DNA of 64,000 nucleotides from Tenrec ecaudatus (GCF_050624435.1 NC_134534.1:70641501-70705500); one strand, 5' to 3'. Counted from the stretch's first letter, positions 46,975 to 59,127 are shown. Made by a program: numbers and translations. The notes: a model not told the origin generated them from the sequence alone.

Positions 46975-47690
46975 TCAAGGACTAATTTTATAACATGCAG
47001 CATCTCTTTGCTCTGCTCAATTGCCTCTTGGTCTACATAATGTTCCACATGCACACAATTAGAGTGTTTTGAAATTCTTATTCTTCCTAATGATATCCTA
47101 ATTTGTTATGCATTTGTATAATCAATGAAACACCGGGAAACATCATTTAGATTCCTCTGCTTCCAGCCCAGATGCATCTGAGTTAATTACTGATGTCCCT
47201 CATTGTATATTCTTTTCTGAAACTCTCTTTCATGCCTGACACTTCCCTGTTTATGTGCTGCTGACAAAGTTTTAAAGTTTATTTGAATATTATATTAATC
47301 CAATAGTTTGTGTGAATTCTATTGAGTCACCTTTCTTTGGAATGTGCATAGATAGGGCATTCTTTCCATTGGTTGGCCAGGTAAGTGTCACCCAAATTTC
47401 TTGGCACAGATGAGTAAGCAACTCCACCTCTGCTTCAGAAATTTTTGGAACATTTATTTATCAACAATGCCTTTGACAAAGCTTGAACTTCTTTCTTCAA
47501 ATATCATCAGTGTTTCATCATATGCCACCTCCTGAAATGGTACAGTGACTCTTTGTATTCCTTCTTTTGATGTTTCCTTTATCACACAATAGTTTAGCAT
47601 AGACCCTTTTAATAATTCACTTCAGGGCTGGATTTCTTTCTTCACTTCTGCTTTGGACTAATTACAGCCACAGTGTTTTATTTGGATGTG
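46975..47690 (-). pseudogene. RTE (BovB-type) LINE relic, reverse transcriptase region
   Basis: The plus strand reads the RTE backwards. The minus strand has 'CCATTTCAGGAGGTGGCATA' (compare 36081), 'TGCCAAGAAATTTGGGTGAC', 'ACCTGGCCAACCAATGGAAA' and 'CAATTGAGCAGAGCAAAGAG', in the order of the RT N-terminal half. It is strongly mutated, with frameshifts. Confidence 0.75.
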
Positions 47691-47699
47691 GACGTGGAG

Positions 47700-47910
47700 A
47701 TTTTCTCTCACATACTGTGTGTGGCCCTGTTCACAGGAAGAGCCACTCTCTCGAGAAAGACGTCCAGACTCTCGGTGGGATGGCACCAGCTGACACTGAG
47801 AACTCAAGGATAAGCAACCACTGGGAGGAAGGGGTAAGACAGGTCGTGTTTCCTGTCACACACAGGGTTGCTATCCATCACAACCAACCCGATGGTACTG
47901 AACAAGCAAA
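47700..47910 (+). repeat. RTE/AfroSINE-type 3' end
   Basis: 'AGGGTTGCTATCCATCACAA', 'CCAACCCGATGGTACTGAAC' and an AACAAGCAAAACAAC tail match RTE/AfroSINE termini. It lies back to back with the minus-strand RTE relic. Confidence 0.5.
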
Positions 47911-48499
47911 ACAACATATTGCTTTACAGCTCTCTGCCTGCCCATCCATCTATTCATCTGCCTTTCCATCAATTCAAACAAAAACCTCTGAGTCCAATCA
48001 AGTACTTCAAGGCATGTTCTAGTTCCTCCCCTTTGCTCATTTAAAACTTCTTTCTCAGACAGTGACAACCTGGTGCTCATTAGTTATTATATATTTACTT
48101 ATTTGGTCAATCTCAGCACACACAGGAAGTGGTTTCACAAATCCTAAACCCTCCCCCTGTGAGAAATAGATTAAACAACTAGATGACGGTAATTGTATAT
48201 AATTACATCGTCGTTAGGCTCATGGTATCCCATTCTGTAGTTACTAGAATCGCTTTTCCTTTCTTAAGGATGCTCAATAAAAGTGATGATGCTGAGCATG
48301 ATAAGCATGCTCACCGGCCCATTCCACTCCAAACTCAACTTTATTCGTCCTCAAATACTCAATGGCCCAACTACTTGTATCACACACTTTTGCTCATGTT
48401 GTTTACTTACACAAATATCCTCTCTGCTCTTTCTGATCTGTCCGCATCATATTTAGGCTCCTCGGTATTTCAGTTTGTAGATAATTAAGTTTATTATAT

Positions 48500-48700
48500 C
48501 AGGTAATATTTTAAGTGTATTAAATGTAATATTTAATCCTAGCCACAACACTTTGCGGCAAGTAGTAATTCTATCTGTTTAATAATGAGGAAAGTAAGTA
48601 ATTAAAAAAGGAAGAATCATGTCCCACATCACAGTGAGAGTAATGTGGGAGCTGGGATTCAAGCTCACGCTATCTAGCTGAAGTGTCTGAGCTCTTTGTC
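48500..48700 (-). repeat. MIR
   Basis: 'AATAATGAGGAAAGTAAGTA', 'CACATCACAGTGAGAGTAAT' and 'GAGCTGGGATTCAAGCTCAC' follow the reverse MIR order. Confidence 0.75.
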
Positions 48701-48811
48701 AGTAGCATAGACTCACTCTCTCCATGAATCCTTTTTCTAGTTATTCTAATTGAACTAATTCCACAGAACCAACATCATTTACCCTTTATTCTGTACGAAG
48801 CACTTTTCTGA

Positions 48812-49010
48812 GAAGCCCTGGTGGACTTCTGCGCTAAGCACTGGGCTGTTAACCACAAGATCAGTGGTTCAAACTCACTAGAGGAAGGTGAAGCGGTCTA
48901 CTTCTGTACAGATTTACTATCTCAGAGACTTTAAAGGGGGCGATCGACTCTGTCCTAGAGAGGGCTGCAATGAGTTGGAATTGACTTGTTGGCAGTGGGT
49001 TGGGTTGGGA
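48812..49010 (+). repeat. AfroSINE
   Basis: 'GAAGCCCTGGTGGACTTCTG', 'GTGGTTCAAACTCACTAGAG', 'GAGTTGGAATTGACTTGTTG', 'GCAGTGGGTTGGGTTGGG': full length. Confidence 0.9.
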
Positions 49011-50235
49011 TTAGGTACTACTCTGATACTAAAATGAAGAAGACCTAATGTTCTCAGCCACTGAAGAGTAGAGAGTTTTCACATCTATTAGGTCCTCATT
49101 GTGGAGCCTCCTATCCTGAGGCTGTACGCCTCTTACATCCATGGTACTTGCATCATGGGGCATTATTTATACACATGTCCAATATGAGACTAGGCAAGGA
49201 CTACACCATGCACATGTCTTTGTTTTTCATGCTTAGGATGAGAGTCTGACACCATGAGTAAGAAGCTATAAAACTTTGGAAATATCATTTAAAAGATCCC
49301 AAAGAAATTTTTATATGGGCTTCTGCTGAAGTTAACCAAACATGTACCAAAAAAATGTCTGTACTGTAAATGACAGCTACTACCATAAACCTCTTACTAA
49401 TGAGACCAAATTAATTGGTTATGTAAATTGTTGCCCACGGTTATATAACTTTCCCCCATAAATTTCAAGGTTTAAAGCACCCTTCTTTTCTATATTCTTG
49501 GCTCATTCTAATTGAAGCAGCAAGTTAAAACGTTAGTAAGAAGTAAATGGAAAATCTGCACTTGGAAACTAGAATGCCATCATCAATAGTGCTGGAAAAG
49601 CTTCTTGTTGCTGGTATCAAATATCGTTCATGCGCAGCCCCAAATGGCTTACAGGATAAGAAAGATAGCGGTGCATCAGCCACTCAGTGTTGGGAAAGAT
49701 CATGTTAACGGATTGCGTAATTTGCAGTAGGTCTGGGTGGCAGAAAGAAAATCCAGGTTGGAGCTCTGATTCAGACTTGCATTCTGATCCCTAGTGGACA
49801 GAGTTAGCTTGCACAGTGGGCCTGGCCACTAATCCCACTGCTATTACTGATGAATCAGCAAAGAAGAAATATTTCCCAAGCCTCTGTTGTGCACCAGTCT
49901 GCCCCAGTTTCCCTGAAGAAAGCGCCCCAGGCTCTCTAATCAATCATAAAGAAGTTAGAATTGCCCTTTTTGCCTCTCACAGTCATTTTGAAATGTCTTA
50001 ACTTGGACAAGTCTCAAAAGAAGGAAGCTACCTATTCTAAATGTACTTTTTAAAACAAAAAGAAGAAAGAGGGGATAAATCGCAGGGAAATGGTGCCGTT
50101 TTGAAAAGAAACAAGTTAGCTGCATAACTTTTCAATGTGGGGCATTTTAAAGAGGTTTGTGCAAAGAGAGATTAGTCATTTGGACTAAACCCTTTGTCAT
50201 TGGGTCATTTCCTACACATGACAGCCCCATGTGCT
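49011..50235. other. No recognisable feature
   Basis: No exon or repeat recognised. Confidence 0.45.
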
Positions 50236-50239
50236 TTAG

Positions 50240-50377
50240 AATATATTATGATTTTCTTAGCCATCATCTTTACAGGCTAGGAACATTAGGCCCATCTTCT
50301 ATGGTACCACTGGGTACATTCAAACCATCAATCTTTAGGTTAGTGGTCACAAACCATCTGTGCTAACCAGGGACCTT
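50240..50377 (-). repeat. AfroSINE fragment
   Basis: 'GTACATTCAAACCATCAATC' and 'CACAAACCATCTGTGCTAAC' plus CAGGG: head side in reverse orientation. Confidence 0.65.
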
Positions 50378-50579
50378 ATGCTGGTCATTAAACAAACAAG
50401 AAAACCCCAAACTATTACTATTACGCATAGCATGAGCTTAAGACTGCCCCATAGCGTGTTCAAGGTTGTCACCAGTATGAAAGCTGACTGTCATATCTTT
50501 CTTCTGAGGACCAGATGGTATATGCAGCCTGCCAAGTTTGTGGTTAACAATCAGTGCTTACTCACCATGTCATCCAAGT

Positions 50580-50795
50580 TATTAACCCAAACCCAAGCCC
50601 ATTTCTACAGAGTGGATTCCAACTCACAGTGCTCCCGCAGGACCTGGGAGAACAGCTATGGAGGATGTTGAAGAAGGAAAGTCCTTACAGAAGCAGGCTG
50701 CCTCCGCTTTCCTTTGGTGCAGTAGCTGGTGGGCTAAAGCCACCGACCTTTTGATCAGTAGTCCCACACTTCACCAATTGTGTCATTAGAGCACC
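50580..50795 (-). repeat. AfroSINE
   Basis: 'TACAGAGTGGATTCCAACTC', 'GTGCTCCCGCAGGACCTGGG', 'CAGTAGCTGGTGGGCTAAAG', 'CCACCGACCTTTTGATCAGT'. Confidence 0.8.
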
Positions 50796-50815
50796 TTCAA
50801 ATTAGCCACTAGACC

Positions 50816-50950
50816 AATCCAAACCACTGTCACCGAGTCCATTTCAACACAGTGTCCCCATTTATTGTTTTAGAGACTGTAACTATTTATAGGGGCAGAT
50901 AGCTGGTGGGTGTGAATCACCGACCTTGGGGTTTCCCGTCCTTGGGGTTT
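50816..50950 (-). repeat. AfroSINE fragment
   Basis: 'CCAAACCACTGTCACCGAGT', 'GAGACTGTAACTATTTATAG', 'AGCTGGTGGGTGTGAATCAC'. It ends in a 15-bp tandem duplicate of 'CCTTGGGGTTTCC'. Confidence 0.75.
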
Positions 50951-52330
50951 CCATGTAGGTTCATAAGCACAGGGCCCACCTGATACCATTTTCCTTTATT
51001 TCTATGAGTATAGCCGCCATGTTAACATAGCATTAGTATGTGCAAGTACACAGACTTGGAAAGCACATTAAGCCGGCCGGCTCACAATGACTCTCTCAAG
51101 GGAGAGGGCTATTCTCAAAAATGTTAATGTCAGACCATTTTCCTTGCCACAAACCTGCATTCAGAACTGGCTCCCCCAAGTCTTACTTCAAACTAATTCT
51201 AAGAGAGTTATACAAAGGAGGAGGTTCGTTTCGTTGTGCGTTAGCTCCTCACCTAACATCCTAGTCCCGATACATCTAGAGATGTTCATAAATTCACGCA
51301 GGGGTTTTAAAGAACAGAATGTGTACATCCTTTCACAAAAACCCTTCCAAAACATGCTGGCAAGTAGTACCTGCATCTTCCTCTTGCCAGGAAGCCATGA
51401 CAGGTCACACTTTTCTGGAGGATTTGATCTTCATAAGAAATTCCTTTTGGACCTCCTGTGAAGGTGATTGTCAGACTTGCGTTGCTGGGCTCCTAACCTC
51501 AAGCATCCACTCTTTACATTTACTACACCTGACCTTTGAATCTCAAAGCCTGGCACTGTCATCACATCGGACTGATTTCATACGGTTTGGGGATACCTTC
51601 TCAAGTGTAATTGTGGGAGAGCAAGCCCACAGGGTTTTAGTGAAACTTAGTGTTTCATCAATTTCGCCTTTCATAAATGAAGTACCCATGACTAACGACA
51701 GAATCCTAATTTCTAAAAGTAAATCACTCTATACTGTTGAGCAATTCAAACTAACTCAGCAAGGTGGGAGATTTGATGAATCTGTTTTCTGGGGAAACCC
51801 AAAAAAAGGTGCCAGAAGGAGACAAAGTTGATGCCTTTCAATATCTTTTGTCTTTTTAGTAGATTAGATGCCCTTACTATTAGATTAGTATTTCTGAAAT
51901 ATGAGTAAACTACAGATTAGTGCATATTTTGTATTGTTTTCTTAAATAACTTTCAAGGGTCAAAAATGAAATGAGCACACTGAAAATATGATTGAGGTTA
52001 CAGGCATAGAGACTATCTTCCACATAAGGAGACTATGTTCTCAGAAGTGCCTTAGTGGCCTGAAGACAGTCAAAACCTTCCATCCATCCTGTAAGTAAAA
52101 GTTTAAGTATGTACGGTATTTTCAGAATGATTCACAAAGTTCTTAGCATGGCACAGAGGTTCCTTGGAGCAGGAGCCTAGATTCCTTTCAGGTCTTCCCT
52201 TTCCTCTCCCTGGCTCCTAATCTTATTAAAATAACTGCCACGTGTCCTCTTATTCCATCCATTACATAAGGCAGCCATCCACACCTGCCCTACTTTGCCT
52301 GGCTAGCTTCCTTTCCTTCTTTGGGTTCCA
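50951..52330. other. No recognisable feature
   Basis: Contains the 170-codon frame at 51319-51831, one of the longest in the window. It has no recognisable domain, no splice context and no poly(A) tail, so it is not called a gene. Confidence 0.4.
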
Positions 52331-52334
52331 GTGT

Positions 52335-52640
52335 GCTGTGCTGAGCTGTTGTCACGTTGGCTCCTGACTCATGGAAGCCCCATGAGCAGAGGTGGAAAAG
52401 GGTGCCCAGTGCGAGGCCATGACCGTGATCTGTGGCCAATCAGAGTGTTGCGATGCACAGGGTCTCCACTGGCTGATTTTCAGAATGTAGGCCTTCAGGC
52501 CTCTTTATTCCAGTTTGTTTTGGAAGAACCTCCAAAGAAATGACTGCAACATGCTAGCCTCCACTGAGAGATGGGCGGTGACTCCATTTGCGAGGCATCG
52601 GCTGGAAGTGGGCCCACTAAGCCAGCCCCATAGGTACTCC
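52335..52640 (-). repeat. Possible divergent AfroSINE-type SINE
   Basis: 'TTGGCTCCTGACTCATGGAA' with GCCCCATGAGCAGAG and 'GTCTCCACTGGCTGATTTTC' resemble an AfroSINE in reverse, strongly diverged. It lies 180 bases downstream (in transcript sense) of the 52822-52924 exon. Confidence 0.35.
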
Positions 52641-52806
52641 TTTGTCCAGAGTGATCTGAGTTTCTTGAGAAGAACTCAGCGGGGTACCTGCAGGTCTTCT
52701 TTCCTTTGGAGTATTTTTTGTTCACGACTGAATTTTGGAAACTGCATGTCACATTCAGGCACTGGTCAAACACTCAGGGAAAGAATCTTTAAACCCAGCT
52801 AGTCTA

Positions 52807-53890
<1,084 letters not shown>

Positions 53891-53892
53891 TG

Positions 53893-54301
53893 GGGCATGC
53901 TCTATGAACTCAGGGTGGATGATACCTTCAGGACCAGGGGTGTGAGGGGTGATACTGGGAGAGTAGAGTGTGAGTGGGTTGGAAAGGGGGAACCGATTAC
54001 AAGGATCCACATGTGACCTCCTCCCTGGGAGATGGACGGCAGAGAAGGGGGGCAAGGGAGACTCTGGATAGGGCAAGATATGACAAAATAACAATCTGTA
54101 AATTATCAAGGGCTCATGAGGGAGGGGAAAGTGGGGAGGGAGGGGAAATGAGGACCTGATGCAAAGGGCTTAAGTGGAGAGCAAATGCTTTGAAAATGAT
54201 TAGGGCAAAGAATGTATGGATGTGCTTTATACAATTGATGTATGTACATGTATGGATTGAGATAAGAGTTGTATGAGCCCCTAATAAAATGTTAAAAAAA
54301 T
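53893..54301 (+). repeat. L1 3' end
   Basis: 'CTTCAGGACCAGGGGTGTGA', 'GGGGGAACCGATTACAAGGA', G-rich tract 54118-54146, 'GAGGACCTGATGCAAAGGGC', CCCCTAATAAAATG and a short A tail. It lies in the intron, antisense to the gene. Confidence 0.9.
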
Positions 54302-55535
54302 GTCATTGCTTTGAGAAGCCTTTTCCTAAAATTTATATTAGGGAGTTTTGCTTTACTTTTGTTAATGCTTTATGATTAGTCTTTCCTCCATTTTTATTTG
54401 AATTCCCTGTGGTTTTGTGTTTTACTTCTGTATTTTTGAAGTTCTTCTGCCTTTTTCTTTATACATTATATAAGCTCTATGATGTAATTGATTATATCTA
54501 AGTGATATATAACCATTATCCGTGGTTATGAGTCAGTACAGGGAGATCGAACACTCAGTAGATGTAAGACATTACTATAGTAATATTAGAAAGAATCCGA
54601 CAAAGTACAACTACATTATTATACAAAATTGCATCCCATGGAGAAATACGCTACATTTTACTGAAGGACAAGGTGCTGGAAAAGCAGCATCCTCATTAGC
54701 ATTACAGAGACTCTGTGAAATTATTAATAGCACACAGGCAGATGCACTAAAGCTTTAATGGTAATTTCCCATAGTACACATGCTCACAAATATAGAATGT
54801 ATGGATCTGATACCAAAACACATTGCTTTACACATACATGCAGGCTGGAGAACAACATACACCACCAAATGCCCCAAAAATGGGGGGGGGGCAGGGAGAG
54901 GACATGTTCTGCTTAAAAGACTCATTTTTTTACAAAACATTTGTCAATCTACTTCATATGCCGTAACTTTTTCTTCTCCTTAGATTCTCCTCTACTCCAA
55001 TGTTACGTCTCTGTCGAGTCTCACATGTTAAGCACTAATCCTCACTGCACAAGCCGAGGGAAGCTAAGGAGAGTCTTCATCTCCTGATCGCATTGGTGCA
55101 CATTAGTGCATTCCTGCGGGAACTGCTCACCCATCCGCTCTGCTGGCAGCAAACACTGAGTCACTGGGAAGGGCTTTTAACAGGAAACTTAAATTTTATC
55201 CATTTTCTTAATCCTTGAAAATGGATTTATTTAGTCCAATTACAAGGACTAAACTGCAGGAAAGTAACTTTTTTTTTTTTTGCAAAGATTTTTAAGGATT
55301 TTACTCAATTCAGGAAATCCCTGTGACCTTTATTATCCTCTTTGCTGGGTATGTCAAAGTGCCACGTCTTTAGAGCATGCTACCTCATGCACACATAGAC
55401 CTTAGAATGCAGAGACATTTATTTTTCTTTAGTACATCAATAAAGATAGCTTATCTATAGTTTCCCTTTCTAACAAATGAATATAACTCAGCTAAGTCGG
55501 AAGATTATTTTGATTTATTTTAAAGAGTGAAACCT
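54302..55535. other. No recognisable feature
   Basis: AT-rich intron sequence with a G-run at 54882-54891 and a T-run at 55269-55281. Confidence 0.45.
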
Positions 55536-55539
55536 TTCA

Positions 55540-56641
55540 CCCAAACCCACCTGTAAGACAATTGGACATTCTCTCACAGAAGGCCCCCAGGACAGGGAGG
55601 ATAAATCCAGCTTGTGGTTGGTAGGGCACTGATGAAACACACAACTGTCCTCTTGTTTGTTAAATAGCCTCCCCTTAATACTAGGGCTTTTGTTTTACTT
55701 CATTAATCTTGTTAGACGATCATGGGCTCATTTGTATAATTAGGATCATGTGATACATGGAAGCCAAGATAGCTAACCCTTCAGTAGTAGGATACAGGAA
55801 GAAGGGTGGCGTGCCGTTAGCAAGGATGCTTGTATAACCCCATTCGAGGACAGCGAACCGCAGAATTGTAGGTGAATGGACTTATTGGTGTAAGATACGG
55901 CAAAAATTATATACACACACATACACACACACCAACAATGAGGGATCCTGTGAGGGAGGAGAAGGAGGGGGTAAAGAGGAGCTGATATCAAGGAGTTCAA
56001 GAGAAAGAAACTGTGATAGTTTATTGTGCCAGCCTGGCCGATAAACACAAGTGAATTATTTGAAGGACGGAGAGATAAAGGGCTCGGTGAGCCTCACCTT
56101 TCTTGTCTCTCACTCTTTAATTATTGGACCAGTGTGCGGCTGCCTTGTTTGTTCTGTGCCTCAATTTAAAGGGTACGATACCTGTGGGACGCCTAGCCTG
56201 TGGACTTTGTCGCTGTAAGTTGAGGTTCCTTGAAGCCCACATGATTGGAATGTACATCTCTGGAGCTGGGGACCAACAGTTGGTGACCAGCCTTGCTGTT
56301 TGCTGCCTGGGTATATATATAGCCCAGCTATCTCTACAAAGGAGGAACTGGCGACCCTCAAGACTTAAAGGACTGCTAGTGTCTCACTGCTTTAAAATTT
56401 AACTGTTCATTTCTTGTATTATATATAACTATCTGTATATAATTTAATGGTTCATTCCTTGTGTTATATATCTTGTGTTATATATGTAATTACTAGCAAT
56501 CTGGTTTTGTCTCTCTAGACAACCCTGTGTCTAACACAGAAACTGTTTGGAAACTGACTGTGGTAGCAACTGTATAATTATACTTGACATAATTGAATTA
56601 TGGATTGCTATGATATCTGTACACGCTCCCTATAAAAGGAC

Positions 56642-56645
<4 letters not shown>
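55540..56645 (+). repeat. L1 3' end, divergent subfamily, split by an LTR
   Basis: 'AATTGGACATTCTCTCACAG', 'TGTCCTCTTGTTTGTTAAAT', 'GTGAGGGAGGAGAAGGAGGG' and 'GAGGAGCTGATATCAAGGAG' lie before the LTR. 'GTTTGGAAACTGACTGTGGT' and the 'CCCTATAAAAGGACTGATGA' end lie after it. A GA repeat takes the place of the poly(A) tail. Confidence 0.8.
56012..56538 (+). mobile_element. Solo ERVL-type LTR inserted in L1
   Basis: 527 bp in sense, starting TGTGATAGTTTATTGTGCC and ending CCTGTGTCTAACACA. The 5-bp duplication GAAAC (56007-56011 and 56539-56543) is perfect. Same subfamily as 37421-38145. It sits in the intron of the minus-strand gene, in antisense. Confidence 0.88.

Positions 56646-56699
<54 letters not shown>
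56646..56699. repeat. (GA)n microsatellite
   Basis: About 27 GA units directly at the 3' terminus of the preceding L1. Confidence 0.96.
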
Positions 56700-56701
<2 letters not shown>

Positions 56702-57069
56702 CATTTAAAAAGAGAGAACCCCATCAATATGGGAAAGCCTGCTTATGTTCTATTCTCATTTCATGGCTCTAATAAAGGCAAGTCTTTTCTTTTCCCAGCT
56801 TCACAAATTTCCATTATCCTAAATTAAACATGTGAAAGCAAGGCTAGCAGTAAATCCACAATGTTGCTGTCAATATGCCATTATTTGCCTCATTGCTTTT
56901 TATCTTTTAGCAACAATTTCAATCGGAATGCTAAATGGAAAAATTCAGCATTTGCAAAAAAACATTTAAATTTTGGCATTTTCTTTAAGACTCAGGTCCA
57001 GAATGCAGCACGTGGACTTTCAGTGTTGCATAAATGTATAGTCAGAATCACATTTTACCAGAGTCTTGA

Positions 57070-57150
57070 ATTTTATAGTAGTCCTACAGGGTTGTCATGG
57101 GTCAGAATTGACCTGGAGGGCAGTGAGTTTGGTTTGGGGGTCTCTGGTAC
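57070..57150 (+). repeat. AfroSINE tail fragment
   Basis: 'TCCTACAGGGTTGTCATGGG', 'TCAGAATTGACCTGGAGGGC', 'AGTGAGTTTGGTTTGG': the terminal third only. Confidence 0.75.
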
Positions 57151-57184
57151 ACAGAAAGCCCTCTACCCTACCAAGAGATTTCAG

Positions 57185-57690
57185 GATAAATAAGGAAAGA
57201 TTGAAAAGTTGTCCAAGATTTCCTTTTGTTTGTGTCCACAATCACTGCTCACGGAAGCATCCATCAAGATACCAAATGAAGTATAATCTTGGTCAAATCG
57301 GTTGCAGAAGAGCTCTTTACAAAGTCAAAAGCCAATGTGTCACTTTGAAGACAATGGCGCACTTGACTCCAACCAGGGTCTTTCCAATCGCTTCATAGCA
57401 TGCAAAAGTTGGCCAATGAAAAAGGAACACTGGGGAAGAATGGGTGCATTTGAATTATGAGGTTGGCAGAGACTATTGAAAGTACACTGGACCGAACAAA
57501 CAAGTCTAAAAAAGTGAAAGAAGTACAGCCAGACTGCTCCAGAGAAGCAAGGATGGCTAGATTTTTGTCCAATATAGTTTGGACTGCTCATCAAGAGAGA
57601 ACAGACCATGGAAAAGGACATCATGCAGGATAAAACAGAGGGCCAGGGAAAAATAGGAGATGGATTGACATAGTGGCTCCACTCAGTAGA
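57185..57690 (+). pseudogene. RTE (BovB-type) LINE relic, ORF C-terminal half
   Basis: 'GCTCACGGAAGCATCCATCA', 'AGCTCTTTACAAAGTCAAAA', 'TGACTCCAACCAGGGTCTTT' and 'CTGACCATGG..AAGGACATCATGC'-type text (57600-57626) follow the RTE ORF downstream of the RT core. It ends with the 'GATGGATTGACATAGTGGCT' 3' block. Stops are frequent. Confidence 0.75.
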
Positions 57691-57770
57691 TGTCCCCTTC
57701 CTCTCCCTTGACCATTTGATCCCAACTGACATGAGGTGGCTTTTGGCCAAGCAACCTTCAAAATTCTTAC

Positions 57771-57866
57771 CTAGAGCGGCTGGTGTAGGCCTTGGTCAGG
57801 CTCTCTACCAGGCTACCTGGCCCCACAGACAGCAGACTGGATGTCTTAGACTCCGGAGCTTGTTCC
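57771..57866 (-). CDS. Internal coding exon of an unrecognised minus-strand gene (upstream exon)
   Basis: Read on the minus strand, an open frame encodes about 31 residues (EQAPESKTSSLLSVG... then LVESLTKAYTSRS). It ends AG before the donor GTAAG at 57770-57766. The exon stops two bases into a codon (phase 2). The likely acceptor is the AG at 57868-57867, giving 96 nt that also start in phase 2, but the upstream polypyrimidine tract is poor, so the left edge is uncertain. AfroSINE sequence lies just beyond it. The segment is serine-rich, has third-position G/C preference and contains no repeat I recognise. It joins in phase to the exon at 52822-52924. I do not recognise the protein. Confidence 0.55.
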
Positions 57867-57894
57867 CTATCTATCATACATGTAGTGTATTTTA

Positions 57895-58078
57895 ATATTT
57901 CAAATATAAGTTGTGCTGCTAACCGATAGCAAGGTTCACCTTTCAAGCCCACCAGCCACTAGACAGGACTGAGATGAATCTGGAAGTTCCCATAAAGACT
58001 TAAAATCTTAGGACCTTAAGGAGCCATTCTACTCCGTCCTATAAGCTGCAGTGAGTCAGAAACTTGACGGCGGTGTTT
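57895..58078 (+). repeat. AfroSINE, 5'-truncated
   Basis: 'CTGCTAACCGATAGCAAGGT', 'CTACTCCGTCCTATAAGCTG', 'GTGAGTCAGAAACTTGACGG'. It lies just upstream (in transcript sense) of the 57771-57866 exon. Confidence 0.8.
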
Positions 58079-58147
58079 TTTCTTCTGTTTTTCCTTCCTT
58101 CCTTTCTTCTATCTGTCCTTCAATCCATCAGTCATTTTTAATAAGAG

Positions 58148-58352
58148 ATAGAAGCTCTGGGAGTGCAACAGTTAAGCATTAACCAAAAGATTGGTGGTCT
58201 GAATAGAACCAGCTATTCCACAGGCGGCGTGAGTGGAGGGGGAAGGGGTGGGCACATGGTGATTTGCCCCCATAAAGATTACAGCTAAGAAAATCCTACA
58301 CAGCAATTCTATTCCGTCACTTGTGGTTGCCATGCGTCAGAATTGACTAATA
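58148..58352 (+). repeat. AfroSINE
   Basis: 'AGAAGCTCTGGGAGTGCAAC', 'AACCAAAAGATTGGTGGTCT', 'CATAAAGATTACAGCTAAGA', 'GCCATGCGTCAGAATTGACT': full length with a G-rich insertion in the middle. Confidence 0.88.
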
Positions 58353-58466
58353 ACACTTCACAAAGAAGAGATGGAAAAAAGCACTTTTCAATTCATTTAT
58401 CCGACATTTTATATACATGTATGTATGTATGCATGTGAGTATGCATCTACTTTGCCCTCATTGAGG

Positions 58467-58690
58467 GCATTCGTGGTTCAGTGGAAGAATTCTCATCTTT
58501 CATATGGGCAACCTGGATTTAGGATCCAGCCTACACACCTCATGCGCAGCGTCTACTTGCCTGTCAGGAGTGGCTTGTGTGTTGCTATGATGCTGAAGAC
58601 GTTTCAGGGGAGCCTCCAGCTAAGGTGGACTAGGAAGAAAAGCTGGGTCATCCACTTCTGAGCGCAGTCAATGGAAATTCAACGAAACTT
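58467..58690 (+). repeat. tRNA-Gly-like head joined to RTE-type 5' sequence
   Basis: 'GCATTCGTGGTTCAGTGGAA' plus GAATTCTC matches the 5' half of tRNA-Gly, including a good box A (TGGTTCAGTGG, 58474-58484). The anticodon and T-loop halves are degraded ('GGATTTAGGATCC'), so it is not a tRNA gene. It continues with 'GTGTTGCTATGATGCTGAAG' and 'GGGAGCCTCCAGCTAAGGTG', the same body as the element at 16325. Confidence 0.65.
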
Positions 58691-58719
58691 GGATAATGGT
58701 GCAATATGCAATCCAATCA

Positions 58720-58890
58720 TGGAGACAGTACAGTCTGTAGTACTTTTTACAGTTGTGCTCAAAGAGGTTTCCAAAGCTGTAAACAGAAGCAGTCTGTCTC
58801 AACATTCTCCCATGGAGCAGCAGATGGGTTTGAACTGCCAGCTTTCCGGTTAGCAGATCAATATGCGAACCATTATGACCATGGCTCCCG
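58720..58890 (-). repeat. AfroSINE
   Basis: 'GGAGCAGCAGATGGGTTTGA', 'ACTGCCAGCTTTCCGGTTAG', 'CATTATGACCATGGCTCC': minus-strand copy. Confidence 0.8.
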
Positions 58891-59127
58891 TATGATTCAT
58901 GGTAAATGTAGTATTCCGCTGTAAGGATTCCAGGAGTATACCTATTCCCTAGTGTGTTAACTTAACAAGAATATACACCTGAAGGCTTCTTAAAACTGAG
59001 GACGGTGAGACCTCATCTCACTTACATTAGATATGCCATCAGGAAACACCAATCAGCAGGAAAGGTCATGTTGGTAGAAAAGAGGGCAACCCAAACCGAG
59101 GAAAACCCTATATGAGATCAACTGAAT

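Noticed and set aside
51319..51831. 170-codon plus-strand open frame
   Set aside because: It has no recognisable domain, splice borders or retrocopy tail, and codon use does not look constrained. Kept only as a note; a protein search returning conserved hits would change this.
58467..58538. Functional tRNA-Gly gene
   Set aside because: Only the 5' half and box A match. The anticodon arm, T loop and acceptor stem do not pair, and the sequence continues into a repeat body.
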